Below are positions 36,056 through 43,993 of a DNA stretch of 64,000 nt, piece after piece. Each line of letters opens with the position of its first letter. Position 1 is the stretch's first letter. Origin of the DNA: Oscillospiraceae bacterium. GTDB taxonomy: Bacteria; Bacillota; Clostridia; Oscillospirales; Oscillospiraceae. The position numbers and the translations under genes are program-made. The stretch spans positions 1-64,000 of the forward strand of contig SVKX01000004.1 of assembly GCA_015068225.1 (NCBI GenBank), in the 5' to 3' direction. The notes below the pieces were generated by a model. The model ran no database searches. It was given only the letters and a program-made list of their open reading frames with translations, and was not told the origin of the DNA.

Positions 36056-36286
36056 ATGAAGGAACTTTTGCTGTATATGGCAAAGAATCTGGTGGACGAT
36101 CCGGAATCCGTCACCGTTACTGAAATCGAAGGTGACGACGGTAAGGTGCTGGAGCTGCGTGTCGCCGAAGGCGATATGGGCAAGGTGATCGGCCGGCAGG
36201 GTCGGATCGCCAAGGAGATCCGTACCATCGTGAAGACTGTTGCTCAGCGCACCGGCGAAAGAGTCACAGTCGAAATCGTGGACTAA
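36056..36286 (+). CDS. khpA: KH-domain RNA-binding protein KhpA
   Basis: The 76-residue protein is a single type II KH domain with the GXXG-type loop in GKVIGRQGRIAKEIRT. KhpA (YlqC) pairs with KhpB in Firmicutes and binds many RNAs, affecting cell division. AAGGAG stands 8 bases before ATG 36056, and it follows rpsP as in most relatives. Confidence 0.95.
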   Translation: MKELLLYMAKNLVDDPESVTVTEIEGDDGKVLELRVAEGDMGKVIGRQGRIAKEIRTIVKTVAQRTGERVTVEIVD

Positions 36287-36339
36287 CGGTTATGCGTGGC
36301 GGTATCGTCACGCATTTTCCGTTTCAGGAGGTTTTTGAA

Positions 36340-36828
36340 ATGAAACTGCCCTTTATTGAAGCAGGCGAGATCGTTACGACCCATGGTGTCCGTGGTGAGG
36401 TCAAGGTGCTGCCCTGGCTGGATTCGCCGGAGGATCTGTGCGAATTTGATCGATGCCGTATTGACGGAAAAGAATATACTATGGAATGCCGTGTCCAGAA
36501 GACCTGCAACCTTGTCAAGCTTTCCGGTATTGATACAATGGAAGCAGCTCAGGCCATTCGTGGCAAGGTGCTGGAGCTTTACCGGGAGGACATCGATGAA
36601 GAGGTTATCTTTGCCGCGGAACTGATCGGCGTGCAGGTGTTTTCCGGTGACCAACTCCTGGGGGAAGTTACCGATGTGCTGGATTACCCGGGAAATAAGG
36701 TATACGTTGTCAAGGGCGAGCATGAGTATATGATCCCTGCGGTCAAGCAGTTTATCCACAATATAGATCTGGACGGGAATACCATGCAGGTCACGATCAT
36801 TGAGGGGATGCGCAGCGATGAGAATTGA
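36340..36828 (+). CDS. rimM: 16S rRNA processing protein RimM
   Basis: The 162-residue protein starts IEAGEIVTTHGVRGEVKVLP, the RimM N-domain motif, and has the PRC-barrel C-half (LLGEVTDVLDYPGNKVYVV, then MIPAVKQFI). It helps mature the 30S head and binds S19. ATG 36340 is 8 bases after AGGAGG. It overlaps the trmD start by 11 bases, suggesting coupled translation. A small hairpin (ATGCGTG/CACGCAT, about 36293-36316) lies before it. Confidence 0.97.
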   Translation: MKLPFIEAGEIVTTHGVRGEVKVLPWLDSPEDLCEFDRCRIDGKEYTMECRVQKTCNLVKLSGIDTMEAAQAIRGKVLELYREDIDEEVIFAAELIGVQVFSGDQLLGEVTDVLDYPGNKVYVVKGEHEYMIPAVKQFIHNIDLDGNTMQVTIIEGMRSDEN

Positions 36829-37570
36829 TATCATGACGCTGTTTCCCGACTCTGTGACAGATGTGCTTTCTGATAGCATACTGGGCAGGGCCCAGGAGCG
36901 GGGCTTCATCCGCATTGAAGCCCACCAGATCCGGGATTACACCGCCAACAAGCAGAATCAGGTGGACGACTACCCCTATGGGGGTGGACGGGGAGCTGTG
37001 ATGACCGCAGATCCACTTTACCGCTGCTGGGAATCCGTCTGCGAGGAAGCAGCGGGCCCTGTGCATACGATCTATCTTTCTCCCTGCGGCCATACCTTTA
37101 CCCAGACAGATGCCATTCGCCTGAGTAAAATGGATAATCTGATCCTGGTCTGCGGTCACTATGAGGGCATTGATCAGCGCTTTATTGATGAATGTGTGGA
37201 TGAGGAGATCTCTCTGGGAGATTTTGTCCTCACCGGCGGCGAAATTGCAGCGATGGCGGTTACGGATGCGGTGTGCCGTATGGTGCCCGGTGTCCTTGCA
37301 GATCCCGAGTGCTTTGAGGATGAGAGTCATTTTAATGGACTATTGGAATATCCTCAGTACAGCCGACCAGCGGTCTGGCACGGCAGGGAAGTGCCCCAGA
37401 TCCTTTTGTCCGGCAACCATGAAAAGGTTCGGCAGTGGCGGCGTAAGCAGTCTCTGCGCCGCACAAAAGCAAGAAGACCGGATATGTATGAAAAGCTGGA
37501 TCTTTCCTCCAAGCAGGATAAAAAGCTCCTGAAGGAGATGGAAGATGAGGATAAACAAAAAGACGCGTGA
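36818..37570 (+). CDS. trmD: tRNA (guanine-N1-)-methyltransferase TrmD
   Basis: A SPOUT methyltransferase that makes m1G37. Conserved parts are RIDIMTLFPDSV, the trefoil knot LVCGHYEGIDQRFI and LGDFVLTGGEIAAM, and the C-terminal RPAVWHGREVPQILLSGNHE. ATG 36818 overlaps the rimM stop by 11 bases and has GAGGGG about 10 bases upstream. In most Firmicutes rplS follows; here a terminator and a convergent gene follow instead. Confidence 0.97.
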   Translation: MRIDIMTLFPDSVTDVLSDSILGRAQERGFIRIEAHQIRDYTANKQNQVDDYPYGGGRGAVMTADPLYRCWESVCEEAAGPVHTIYLSPCGHTFTQTDAIRLSKMDNLILVCGHYEGIDQRFIDECVDEEISLGDFVLTGGEIAAMAVTDAVCRMVPGVLADPECFEDESHFNGLLEYPQYSRPAVWHGREVPQILLSGNHEKVRQWRRKQSLRRTKARRPDMYEKLDLSSKQDKKLLKEMEDEDKQKDA

Positions 37571-37588
37571 AGTCACGCGTCTTTTTTT
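37561..37588. terminator. Bidirectional terminator after trmD
   Basis: AGACGCGTGA pairs with TCACGCGTCT and is followed by seven T. It overlaps the trmD stop codon and lies at the 3' end of convergent thrE. Confidence 0.85.
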
Positions 37589-38811
37589 ATGCGATTTTGC
37601 AGCCAGACAGTGATCAGCCGGACGGTGGTGGAGACCAGCAGAATGCCTACAGCCATAATACCGGCAACAGCGGCGGTGTGCATACCTTTGTCTGCAAACA
37701 GCTGCATTTCTCCCCGAACGGCGTAGTTCATGGTGTAGTATACACCGGCGCCAGGGATCAGCGGGAAAATGGAGACCACAAGATACGATATGGCCGGATA
37801 TTTCCGGATCCGTGCCATGGCTTCGGAAAAGGTTGCGGCAAACACAGAGGCGAAGAAAAAGGCAGTCAAATCATCTGATCCTGCAGTAATGCAGATGGTA
37901 TAAGCCGCCCAGGTCAGCAGACCGCCCAGTGCGCACACCAGCATGCCGGGGCCGTGAATATTAAACAATATGGAGAAACCGAAGCAGCCCACAAGGCAGG
38001 CAGCACCCTGTATCAAAAACGGATACAGGATATCCTGTCCGCTAACCGGCGTTCCCCACAGCAATGATGCGGTATTCCATGCAGCAGCTGTGCCGCAGGC
38101 AATGGCCACTGCTACCAGCAACACCTGTACAATGCGGTTGACACCGGAGTTGGTATCCCCAAAAATAATATCCCGCATGGCATTGGTAAAGAGCAAACCG
38201 GGAACAAGGATCATCAGCGCACCGATGGTAACACTGTCCGGATTTCCGGATAGACCGAGCCAGCCCATGGCATAGGCCAGCAGCGCCATGGGAAAGGCGG
38301 CAGCCAAAGTGCGGAAGAAAAGGTTTGCCTTCAGCTCATCCATGAGCTTGTTGATCAGGCCTACAAGGATACCGCAGATGCCGGCACATAGACCGTCAAT
38401 AAGCGTTCCGCCGTAAAAGACGGCAAAGCCTGCCGCACCAAGAAAATTACCTGCCAGATACATAGGAAGCTTATAGCTTCTGCAGCCGGATCGTACCTGG
38501 TTCAGCCAGTCCAATGCCTCCTGAGGGTCCGGCTTGCGGTTGCAAATGGCACGGCTAAGCCCTGAAAAACGCTCCACACTGTCAATATCATTGCCATGAT
38601 AACCAATGCGCCGCATACGAGTCATCGGCTGGGCATCACCATCTATAATGCTGACGGTCAAACAGTTTGGAATGGCAAAAACCTCTCCCTGCACGCCGTA
38701 GGCAGCCAGAATCCGGTTGATGCTTTCTTCTACGCGAAAGGTTTCTGCGCCGCACATAGCAAGCTCATAGCCCAGATCTGTGGCAAGATCCAGCAACAAA
38801 CTATAATTCAT
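37573..38811 (-). CDS. thrE: ThrE-type threonine/serine exporter
   Basis: The 412-residue protein has the ThrE N-domain (ELAMCGAETFRVEESINRIL) at residues 1-250 and the shorter ThrE_2 domain after that (GPGMLVCALGGLLTWAAY, IFPLIPGAGVYYTMNYAV), with about ten membrane helices. Many bacteria encode the two parts as separate genes; here they are fused. The family exports threonine or serine. It begins 3 bases after the DegV gene stop and shares its operon. Confidence 0.9.
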   Translation of the reverse strand: MNYSLLLDLATDLGYELAMCGAETFRVEESINRILAAYGVQGEVFAIPNCLTVSIIDGDAQPMTRMRRIGYHGNDIDSVERFSGLSRAICNRKPDPQEALDWLNQVRSGCRSYKLPMYLAGNFLGAAGFAVFYGGTLIDGLCAGICGILVGLINKLMDELKANLFFRTLAAAFPMALLAYAMGWLGLSGNPDSVTIGALMILVPGLLFTNAMRDIIFGDTNSGVNRIVQVLLVAVAIACGTAAAWNTASLLWGTPVSGQDILYPFLIQGAACLVGCFGFSILFNIHGPGMLVCALGGLLTWAAYTICITAGSDDLTAFFFASVFAATFSEAMARIRKYPAISYLVVSIFPLIPGAGVYYTMNYAVRGEMQLFADKGMHTAAVAGIMAVGILLVSTTVRLITVWLQNRIKKDA

Positions 38812-38813
38812 AC

Positions 38814-39656
38814 TTATTTTCTTACAAACAGGACACCCAGTGTGCCGGGGCCACAGTGACAGGAGACAGTGCAGCCTGCCATGGTATCATATACATGTTC
38901 AAAGCCACCGTAGGTATTGACGGCTTCTTTAACAGCATCCATACAGTCGTCTGTGACTGGTGTATGGGTGATAAACAGTTCGTTTCGGACAATATCCTCA
39001 CGGTCGGCAAGGCGATCCTTGACATAGGTTGCCAGACACTTGGCGTAATTGCCGCGGTACTTTTTAACCACACTCATCTTGCCGTCACGAACCTCAATGC
39101 AAGGCTTCAGATTCAAAAGGTTCGCACCCAGCGCAGCAGCAGAGGAACAGCGACCGCCCTTGACCATGTACTTCAGCTGATCCAGCAGGAAGCTGGCCTC
39201 CACACGGGGGACAAGCGCATTCAGCTTTTCTGCAATCTCATCCAGATCCTCGCACTGCTCAGCAAGGCGGCAGGCCTCCAAAACCACATGCCCCTGACCG
39301 GTAGAGAGGTTTTTGGAGTCAATGACACGGACATTGGGAAAATCCTCAGCTGCAAGGCAGGCGTTCTGGTAGCAGGAAGAGAAACCGGAACCGATGGTGA
39401 TATGGATAATGCCGTCGTACTGATCAGCAAATTTAGAAAACAGCTCCTGATATTCTCCAACATTATACGCAGTGGTGGAGCACAGGTCGCCGCCGGCTGC
39501 AACATGGGCAAAAATATCAGCGGGAACAATGGTATCCCCGTCAACAAAAGGCTGGCCACCCTTTACAATGGTAAGACGAGCCAGATCAATATTGTGCTCC
39601 TTCAGCTGTTCGGGAGAAAGGTCACATGTGCTGTCAGACAGGATCTTGATCTTCAT
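38814..39656 (-). CDS. DegV family fatty acid-binding protein
   Basis: The 280-residue protein starts KIKILSDSTCDLSPE, the DegV signature, followed by AYNVGEYQELF, IHITIGSGFSSCYQ and VIDSKNLSTGQG. DegV proteins bind a fatty acid and pass it to FakA-type kinases. The lipid ligand is a family property not visible here. Which FakA it partners cannot be seen in this window. The ribosome site is a weak AGGAG. It is transcribed before thrE, and HxlR lies just upstream. Confidence 0.92.
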   Translation of the reverse strand: MKIKILSDSTCDLSPEQLKEHNIDLARLTIVKGGQPFVDGDTIVPADIFAHVAAGGDLCSTTAYNVGEYQELFSKFADQYDGIIHITIGSGFSSCYQNACLAAEDFPNVRVIDSKNLSTGQGHVVLEACRLAEQCEDLDEIAEKLNALVPRVEASFLLDQLKYMVKGGRCSSAAALGANLLNLKPCIEVRDGKMSVVKKYRGNYAKCLATYVKDRLADREDIVRNELFITHTPVTDDCMDAVKEAVNTYGGFEHVYDTMAGCTVSCHCGPGTLGVLFVRK

Positions 39657-39676
39657 AATAATTCTCCTTCTATATG

Positions 39677-40045
39677 TCAGTTTGTCTGGGGCAGAGGGTC
39701 GCGATTCATCATAAAGCAGAGGGACTCAAGATTTGCCGATTTCATGTAGCTTGCGCCCCAGTCGCGCATGGCAACCAGAATAGGCATCAGGCTGGATCCC
39801 AGTTCGGTAAGGGAATATTCCACCTTGGGTGGTATAATGGGGAAAACTTCCCGATGGATCAGCTTCTGTGCTTCCAGTTCCCGAAGCTGCTGGGTCAGCA
39901 TCTTTGGGGTGGCATTGCATACAAGCTTGCTGAGCTGATTAAAACGGAGCTTTCCCTCAGAAAGATGCCACAGGATCAGCGCTTTGTATTTGCCGCCGAT
40001 CAGATCCAGTGTGGCTTCCACAGGGCAACGATCAGTATGCTGCAT
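39677..40045 (-). CDS. HxlR-family transcriptional regulator
   Basis: The 122-residue winged-helix protein has the HxlR core CPVEATLDLIGGKYKALILWHL, then RFNQLSKLVCNATPKMLTQQ and KVEYSLTELG. The single cysteine near the N-terminus is the position that senses thiol or aldehyde stress in some relatives; this is inference. AAAGGAGGTG precedes ATG 40045. It is divergent from the copper ATPase and precedes degV by 21 bases, so either or both could be targets. Confidence 0.92.
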   Translation of the reverse strand: MQHTDRCPVEATLDLIGGKYKALILWHLSEGKLRFNQLSKLVCNATPKMLTQQLRELEAQKLIHREVFPIIPPKVEYSLTELGSSLMPILVAMRDWGASYMKSANLESLCFMMNRDPLPQTN

Positions 40046-40099
40046 AGGCACCTCCTTTAACAGTATCAAAAAGATAGTAATACACATAATTGTGCATAC

Positions 40100-40127
40100 T
40101 TGCTTTTTGGGGATCAGATGGTAGAAT
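40100..40127 (+). promoter_or_regulatory. Putative promoter for copA
   Basis: TTGCTT and TAGAAT are 16 bases apart, 50 bases before the likely copA start. An imperfect inverted repeat (about TATGCACAATTATGTGTA on the minus strand) lies just upstream, toward hxlR. Confidence 0.45.
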
Positions 40128-40177
40128 GGTATCATACAAAAAGATTATTGTCAATATTCCAGAAAGGAATGGTGCGC

Positions 40178-42649
40178 GTGAGACTGAAATTTACAGTTAC
40201 GGGAATGACCTGTGCCGCCTGCTCCGCAAGAGTAGAAAAAGTTACTCGTGCTGTGGAGGGCGTTCAAAGTGCGGAAGTGAACCTGTTGGCCGGCACGATG
40301 GTGGCGGATGTAGACAGCGGGGAAATTGGGGATCGCATTATAAAAGCGGTGCAGGACGCAGGTTATGGCGCTGCGGTTGCAGGACAAAAGATTGCAGAAA
40401 AGAAGACAGGTCAGGAAACGGATGCTGCCTTAAAGGAAATGAAAAAACGGATTCTTGGCTCCGCCGTTTTTCTTATAATTCTGATGTATTTTACTATGGG
40501 ACATATGGTGGGACTTCCGGTGCCCCATTGGTATCATGGTACGCAAAATGCTCTGGTAGCGGCGATGGTGCAGTTTTTTCTCACATTGCCGGCGGTTTTT
40601 TTGAATAGAGCATACTTTTCCAAGGGCCTTAAGGCTCTTTGGAACCGGAGTCCCAATATGGATTCGCTGATTGCTGTGGGTTCCGGCGCATCGCTGGTGT
40701 ACGGTATTGCAGCTATGTTCCGCATGGCATATTCCATGGGGCATGGCGACTGGAGCACAGTACAGTTTTACAGTGAAAATCTCTATTTTGAGTCTGCGGC
40801 CATGATCCTGACCCTGATCACTCTGGGGAAATTTCTGGAGACAAGGGCAAAAGGCAAGACCGGAGATGCTATCAAGGCGCTTATGGACCTGCGTCCGGAA
40901 TCTGCGACAGTCCTTCGCGCAGGTAAGGAGGAAACAATTCCTGCAGATCAGGTTCGGGTGGGCGATGTCGTGATCGTGCGCTCCGGCGGAAGGATTCCGG
41001 TGGACGGCACGGTGATGGAAGGCAGAGCCTCTGTGGATCAGAGTGCCCTCACAGGAGAGAGCATTCCCGTTGAAAAGGAGATTGGAAGCAGCGTAGCCGC
41101 TGCAACCATCGTCACAGAAGGCTATCTGCAGTTTCGGGCGGATAAGGTGGGGGAAGATACCACCTTGCAGCAGGTCATCCGCATGGTGGAGGAAGCCGGT
41201 GGATCGAAAGCGCCCATTGCCCGCATGGCAGATAAAATCGCAGGCATTTTTGTGCCTGTCGTAATGGGAATTGCGGCTGTGGCATTTGCGGTTTGGATGG
41301 TAGCAGGCTTTGGTCTGGAGTTTTCCTTGACTACGGCAATTTCCGTATTGGTCATTTCCTGTCCCTGCGCCCTGGGTCTTGCAACACCGGTGGCCATTAT
41401 GGTGGGTACGGGAAAAGGTGCATCCATGGGTGTTCTTTTTAAAAACGGGGCAGCCTTGGAGCATCTGCACAGTGTAGATACCATTGTTTTGGATAAAACC
41501 GGTACGCTCACCACCGGAAAGCCGGCTGTAACGGAGATTATCCCCGCGGATGCTACCCAACAGGAGCTTTTGCAGATCGCTGCTACATTGGAAAAGCGTT
41601 CCGAGCATCCCTTTGCTAAGGCTATTCTGGAACGGGCAGGGGAAAGCTGTCTTTTGGAAGCAGAGGATTTTGAGACACTTCCCGGTAGAGGTGTTGCCGG
41701 CACAGTCAATGGCTGCCGCTATTTTGGCGGAAACTGCCGGTTGATGGAGGAGAAGGGAATTGCAGTTCCGGAATATCCTGCCCTTGCGTCGGAGGGAAAG
41801 ACACCGCTTTATTTCGGCGCAGAGAACGGAACATTTTTGGGAGCCATTGCCGCAGCGGATGTGCTGAAAGAGGATTCTCAAATTGCTGTGCAGATGCTGC
41901 AGCGGCAGCATCTTGAGGTGATCATGCTCACCGGCGATAACAAAAACACCGCCGGCGCTATCGCAAAGCGGGCAGGCATTCTCCGCGTAGTATCGGATGT
42001 GCTTCCGGCTGATAAAGCTGGCGTGATTAAGCAGCTGCAGGCAGAGGGCCGCCGCGTACTGATGGTTGGCGACGGTATCAATGACGCGCCTGCGCTGGTA
42101 ACAGCTGACGTTGGTATGGCCATCGGTGCAGGAACGGATATTGCTATGGAGTCTGCGGATGTGGTGCTTATGTCTGGATCGCTGACCGCTGTAAGCAACG
42201 CCATTAAGCTGAGCAAAGCCACGATCCGCAATATCCGGCAGAATCTTTTCTGGGCATTTTTCTATAATTGTCTTGGAATACCCGTTGCGGCGGGAGCACT
42301 GGTGATACCCTTTGGTATCCAGCTCAGCCCCATGCTGGGAGCGGCGGCCATGAGCCTGAGCTCTGTATTTGTAGTAAGCAATGCCCTGCGGCTGCGCCGG
42401 TTTAAGCCGGATGCGGCCCCGGTGCAGGAAAAAACTAAGGAGGAAAACAAGATGACAACGATTATCAAGGTAGAAGGTATGATGTGCCCCCATTGCAAGG
42501 CTATGGTGGAAAAGGTCTGCAAGGCAGTCTCCGGCACGGAGGACGCAGTGGTGAATCTGCAGGCAAAGACGGTCACGGTCACCGGAGCAGCATCTCTGGA
42601 TTTGCTGAAAAAGGCGATTGTCGATGCAGGCTACGAAGTGGTAGAATAA
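40178..42649 (+). CDS. copA: Copper-exporting P1B ATPase with C-terminal CopZ-like domain
   Basis: The 823-residue pump has an N-terminal heavy-metal domain (GMTCAACSARVEKV, residues about 9-22), the transmembrane metal site CPC (residues 395-397), the phosphorylation site DKTGT (Asp 439), and the ATP-site loops (EKRSEHPFAKAI, GDGINDAPALV). Eight membrane helices are expected. A second HMA domain with CPHC (residues about 770-773) ends the protein, and a ribosome site precedes it (see nested copZ). GTG 40178 is 9 bases after AAAGGA; ATG 40169 abuts the ribosome site. It is divergent from HxlR. Confidence 0.95.
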   Translation: MRLKFTVTGMTCAACSARVEKVTRAVEGVQSAEVNLLAGTMVADVDSGEIGDRIIKAVQDAGYGAAVAGQKIAEKKTGQETDAALKEMKKRILGSAVFLIILMYFTMGHMVGLPVPHWYHGTQNALVAAMVQFFLTLPAVFLNRAYFSKGLKALWNRSPNMDSLIAVGSGASLVYGIAAMFRMAYSMGHGDWSTVQFYSENLYFESAAMILTLITLGKFLETRAKGKTGDAIKALMDLRPESATVLRAGKEETIPADQVRVGDVVIVRSGGRIPVDGTVMEGRASVDQSALTGESIPVEKEIGSSVAAATIVTEGYLQFRADKVGEDTTLQQVIRMVEEAGGSKAPIARMADKIAGIFVPVVMGIAAVAFAVWMVAGFGLEFSLTTAISVLVISCPCALGLATPVAIMVGTGKGASMGVLFKNGAALEHLHSVDTIVLDKTGTLTTGKPAVTEIIPADATQQELLQIAATLEKRSEHPFAKAILERAGESCLLEAEDFETLPGRGVAGTVNGCRYFGGNCRLMEEKGIAVPEYPALASEGKTPLYFGAENGTFLGAIAAADVLKEDSQIAVQMLQRQHLEVIMLTGDNKNTAGAIAKRAGILRVVSDVLPADKAGVIKQLQAEGRRVLMVGDGINDAPALVTADVGMAIGAGTDIAMESADVVLMSGSLTAVSNAIKLSKATIRNIRQNLFWAFFYNCLGIPVAAGALVIPFGIQLSPMLGAAAMSLSSVFVVSNALRLRRFKPDAAPVQEKTKEENKMTTIIKVEGMMCPHCKAMVEKVCKAVSGTEDAVVNLQAKTVTVTGAASLDLLKKAIVDAGYEVVE
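42452..42649 (+). CDS. copZ: Possible nested start making a free CopZ-like copper chaperone
   Basis: Inside copA and in the same frame, AAGGAGG (42437-42443) stands 8 bases before ATG 42452, a near-ideal start. The resulting 65-residue product (MTTIIKVEGMMCPHCKAMVE and so on) has the length and layout of a free CopZ chaperone, with the copper-binding CPHC. If used, one gene gives both the pump with a fused chaperone and the chaperone alone. The linker before it (KPDAAPVQEKTKEENK) is hydrophilic and could separate domains. Confidence 0.5.
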   Translation: MTTIIKVEGMMCPHCKAMVEKVCKAVSGTEDAVVNLQAKTVTVTGAASLDLLKKAIVDAGYEVVE

Positions 42650-42714
42650 AGTCCGAATTATTGGACATATTGCGCATTAGAATACAGTCAGAAACCAACG
42701 AAAGGATGACGGCA

Positions 42715-42843
42715 ATGTATTCTATGCGCTATACCTGTGGACACATTCAGGTGTATGATAACAGAGGAAACTTCCTGTTTTCTGCAGACACAGAACGGGA
42801 AGCCAGAGAGGAATTGAAGGAGTATGCGGAATCTGCGGCTTGA
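42715..42843 (+). CDS. 42-residue small protein upstream of truA
   Basis: A short frame from ATG 42715 to TGA 42843 gives MYSMRYTCGHIQVYDNRGNF followed by an acidic helix (SADTEREAREELKEYAESAA). AAAGG lies 10 bases before the ATG. The frame overlaps truA by 20 bases, and the truA ribosome site AAGGAG is inside it, which suggests coupling. The pattern (YxxGHIxVYDxxGxFLFSADTxREA) looks like a conserved small Firmicute protein; its function is unknown. Confidence 0.6.
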   Translation: MYSMRYTCGHIQVYDNRGNFLFSADTEREAREELKEYAESAA

Positions 42844-43558
42844 TATTTGCTATGACGGCACAAGGTTTCGGGGCTGGCAGCGGTTGGGCGGCACGGAAAA
42901 CACCATACAAGGAAAGCTGGAGCAGACACTTTCCAGAATTCTGGATGAGCCGGTTACTGTGTCCGGAAGTGGACGCACCGATGCCGGCGCTCATGCCATG
43001 CAGCAGGTGGTGAGCTTTCACTGCCAGAATAAAATGCCCTGCGAACAGATTCTTTCCTTGCTTCGGCGGTATTTGCCAGAGGATATTGGCATATATTCCT
43101 GCAGAGAGGTGGCAGACAGATTTCACGCCCGGCTGAACTGTAAATCCAAAACCTACCGGTATCGGATCTGGAACAGTGATGCACCTTGCGTATTTGACCG
43201 GCGGTTTGTGTATGTATTTGCGGACAAACTGGATACCCTGGCCATGAAAAGAGCTGCGGAAGTGTTTCTAGGCGAGCATGATTTTTCTGCATTTTGCGCA
43301 AATAAAAACATGAAGAAGTCTACCATCCGGCGGATCGATGCTATAGATATCCGTCGGGAAGGGCATGAGATGATCATAACTGTTACCGGCAATGGATTTC
43401 TTTATAATATGGTGCGGATCATGGTAGGTACACTGTTGGAAGTGGGCACAGGTAAGCGAAAAGCAGATAGCATAGAAACTTTATTTGGCCAGCCGAGGGA
43501 ACACGCTGGATATCTTGTTCCTGCGCAGGGTCTGTGCCTGATGGAGGTGGAATATTGA
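42824..43558 (+). CDS. truA: tRNA pseudouridine(38-40) synthase TruA
   Basis: The 244-residue enzyme converts uridines 38-40 of many tRNAs. The catalytic Asp lies in SGRTDAGAHAMQQVVSF near residue 49; YDGTRFRGWQ and TGNGFLYNMVRIMVGTL are also conserved. ATG 42824 has AAGGAG just before it within the small upstream gene. Confidence 0.97.
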   Translation: MRNLRLDICYDGTRFRGWQRLGGTENTIQGKLEQTLSRILDEPVTVSGSGRTDAGAHAMQQVVSFHCQNKMPCEQILSLLRRYLPEDIGIYSCREVADRFHARLNCKSKTYRYRIWNSDAPCVFDRRFVYVFADKLDTLAMKRAAEVFLGEHDFSAFCANKNMKKSTIRRIDAIDIRREGHEMIITVTGNGFLYNMVRIMVGTLLEVGTGKRKADSIETLFGQPREHAGYLVPAQGLCLMEVEY

Positions 43559-43896
43559 ATATTCAGATTTTCGGAAAATCCAAGTGTTTTGAGACCAAAA
43601 AAGCAGAGCGCTGGTTTAAAGAACGGCGCATTCCTTACCAACTTATCGATTTGAACCGGTTTGGAATGTCCGGCAGGGAATTTGACAGCGTCCTTCGGGC
43701 GGTTGGTGGCATTGATAACCTGATCGACTGGCAGAGCAAGTCACAGGATGTTACCCTGATGAAATACATGGAAGACAAAACCGCCAAGGAGGACAAGGTT
43801 TTTGACGATCCGACATTGATGAAAACCCCTGTTGTGCGAAACGGAAAACAGGCGACAGCTGGCTATTGCCCAGAAATTTGGGCCAATTGGGAATAA
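43555..43896 (+). CDS. ArsC/Spx-family thioredoxin-like protein
   Basis: The 113-residue protein has GKSKCFETKKAERWFKERRI (one catalytic-type Cys, no CxxC), DLNRFGMSGREF and TPVVRNGKQATAGY, the ArsC/Spx fold. It lacks the CxxC of Spx and the arsenate-reductase Arg pattern is not assured, so its role is open. The start is TTG 43555, 7 bases after GGAGG; the TGA of truA overlaps it, so translation is coupled. Confidence 0.85.
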   Translation: MNIQIFGKSKCFETKKAERWFKERRIPYQLIDLNRFGMSGREFDSVLRAVGGIDNLIDWQSKSQDVTLMKYMEDKTAKEDKVFDDPTLMKTPVVRNGKQATAGYCPEIWANWE

Positions 43897-43899
43897 CAC

Positions 43900-43934
43900 A
43901 AAAGCAGTTCCTGATAAAAGGGAACTGCTTTTTT
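43900..43934 (+). terminator. Intrinsic terminator after the ArsC-like gene
   Basis: AAAAGCAGTTCC/GGAACTGCTTTT is a perfect stem with a 9-base loop and T run. Confidence 0.85.
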
Positions 43935-43993
43935 CGTTCATAGAATATTTTTCTTGCAACATGGCGGAAAAAGTGATATGCTAGGAGGGTATA

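Noticed and set aside
36293-36316. Hairpin between khpA and rimM as a terminator
   Set aside because: The stem is only seven pairs with a ten-base loop and a short T run; the operon clearly continues.
40430-42493. 687-codon open frame antisense to copA
   Set aside because: It lies wholly inside copA, whose motifs are certain. Its translation is Cys/His/Arg-rich without domains, as expected for a shadow of a GC-rich gene.
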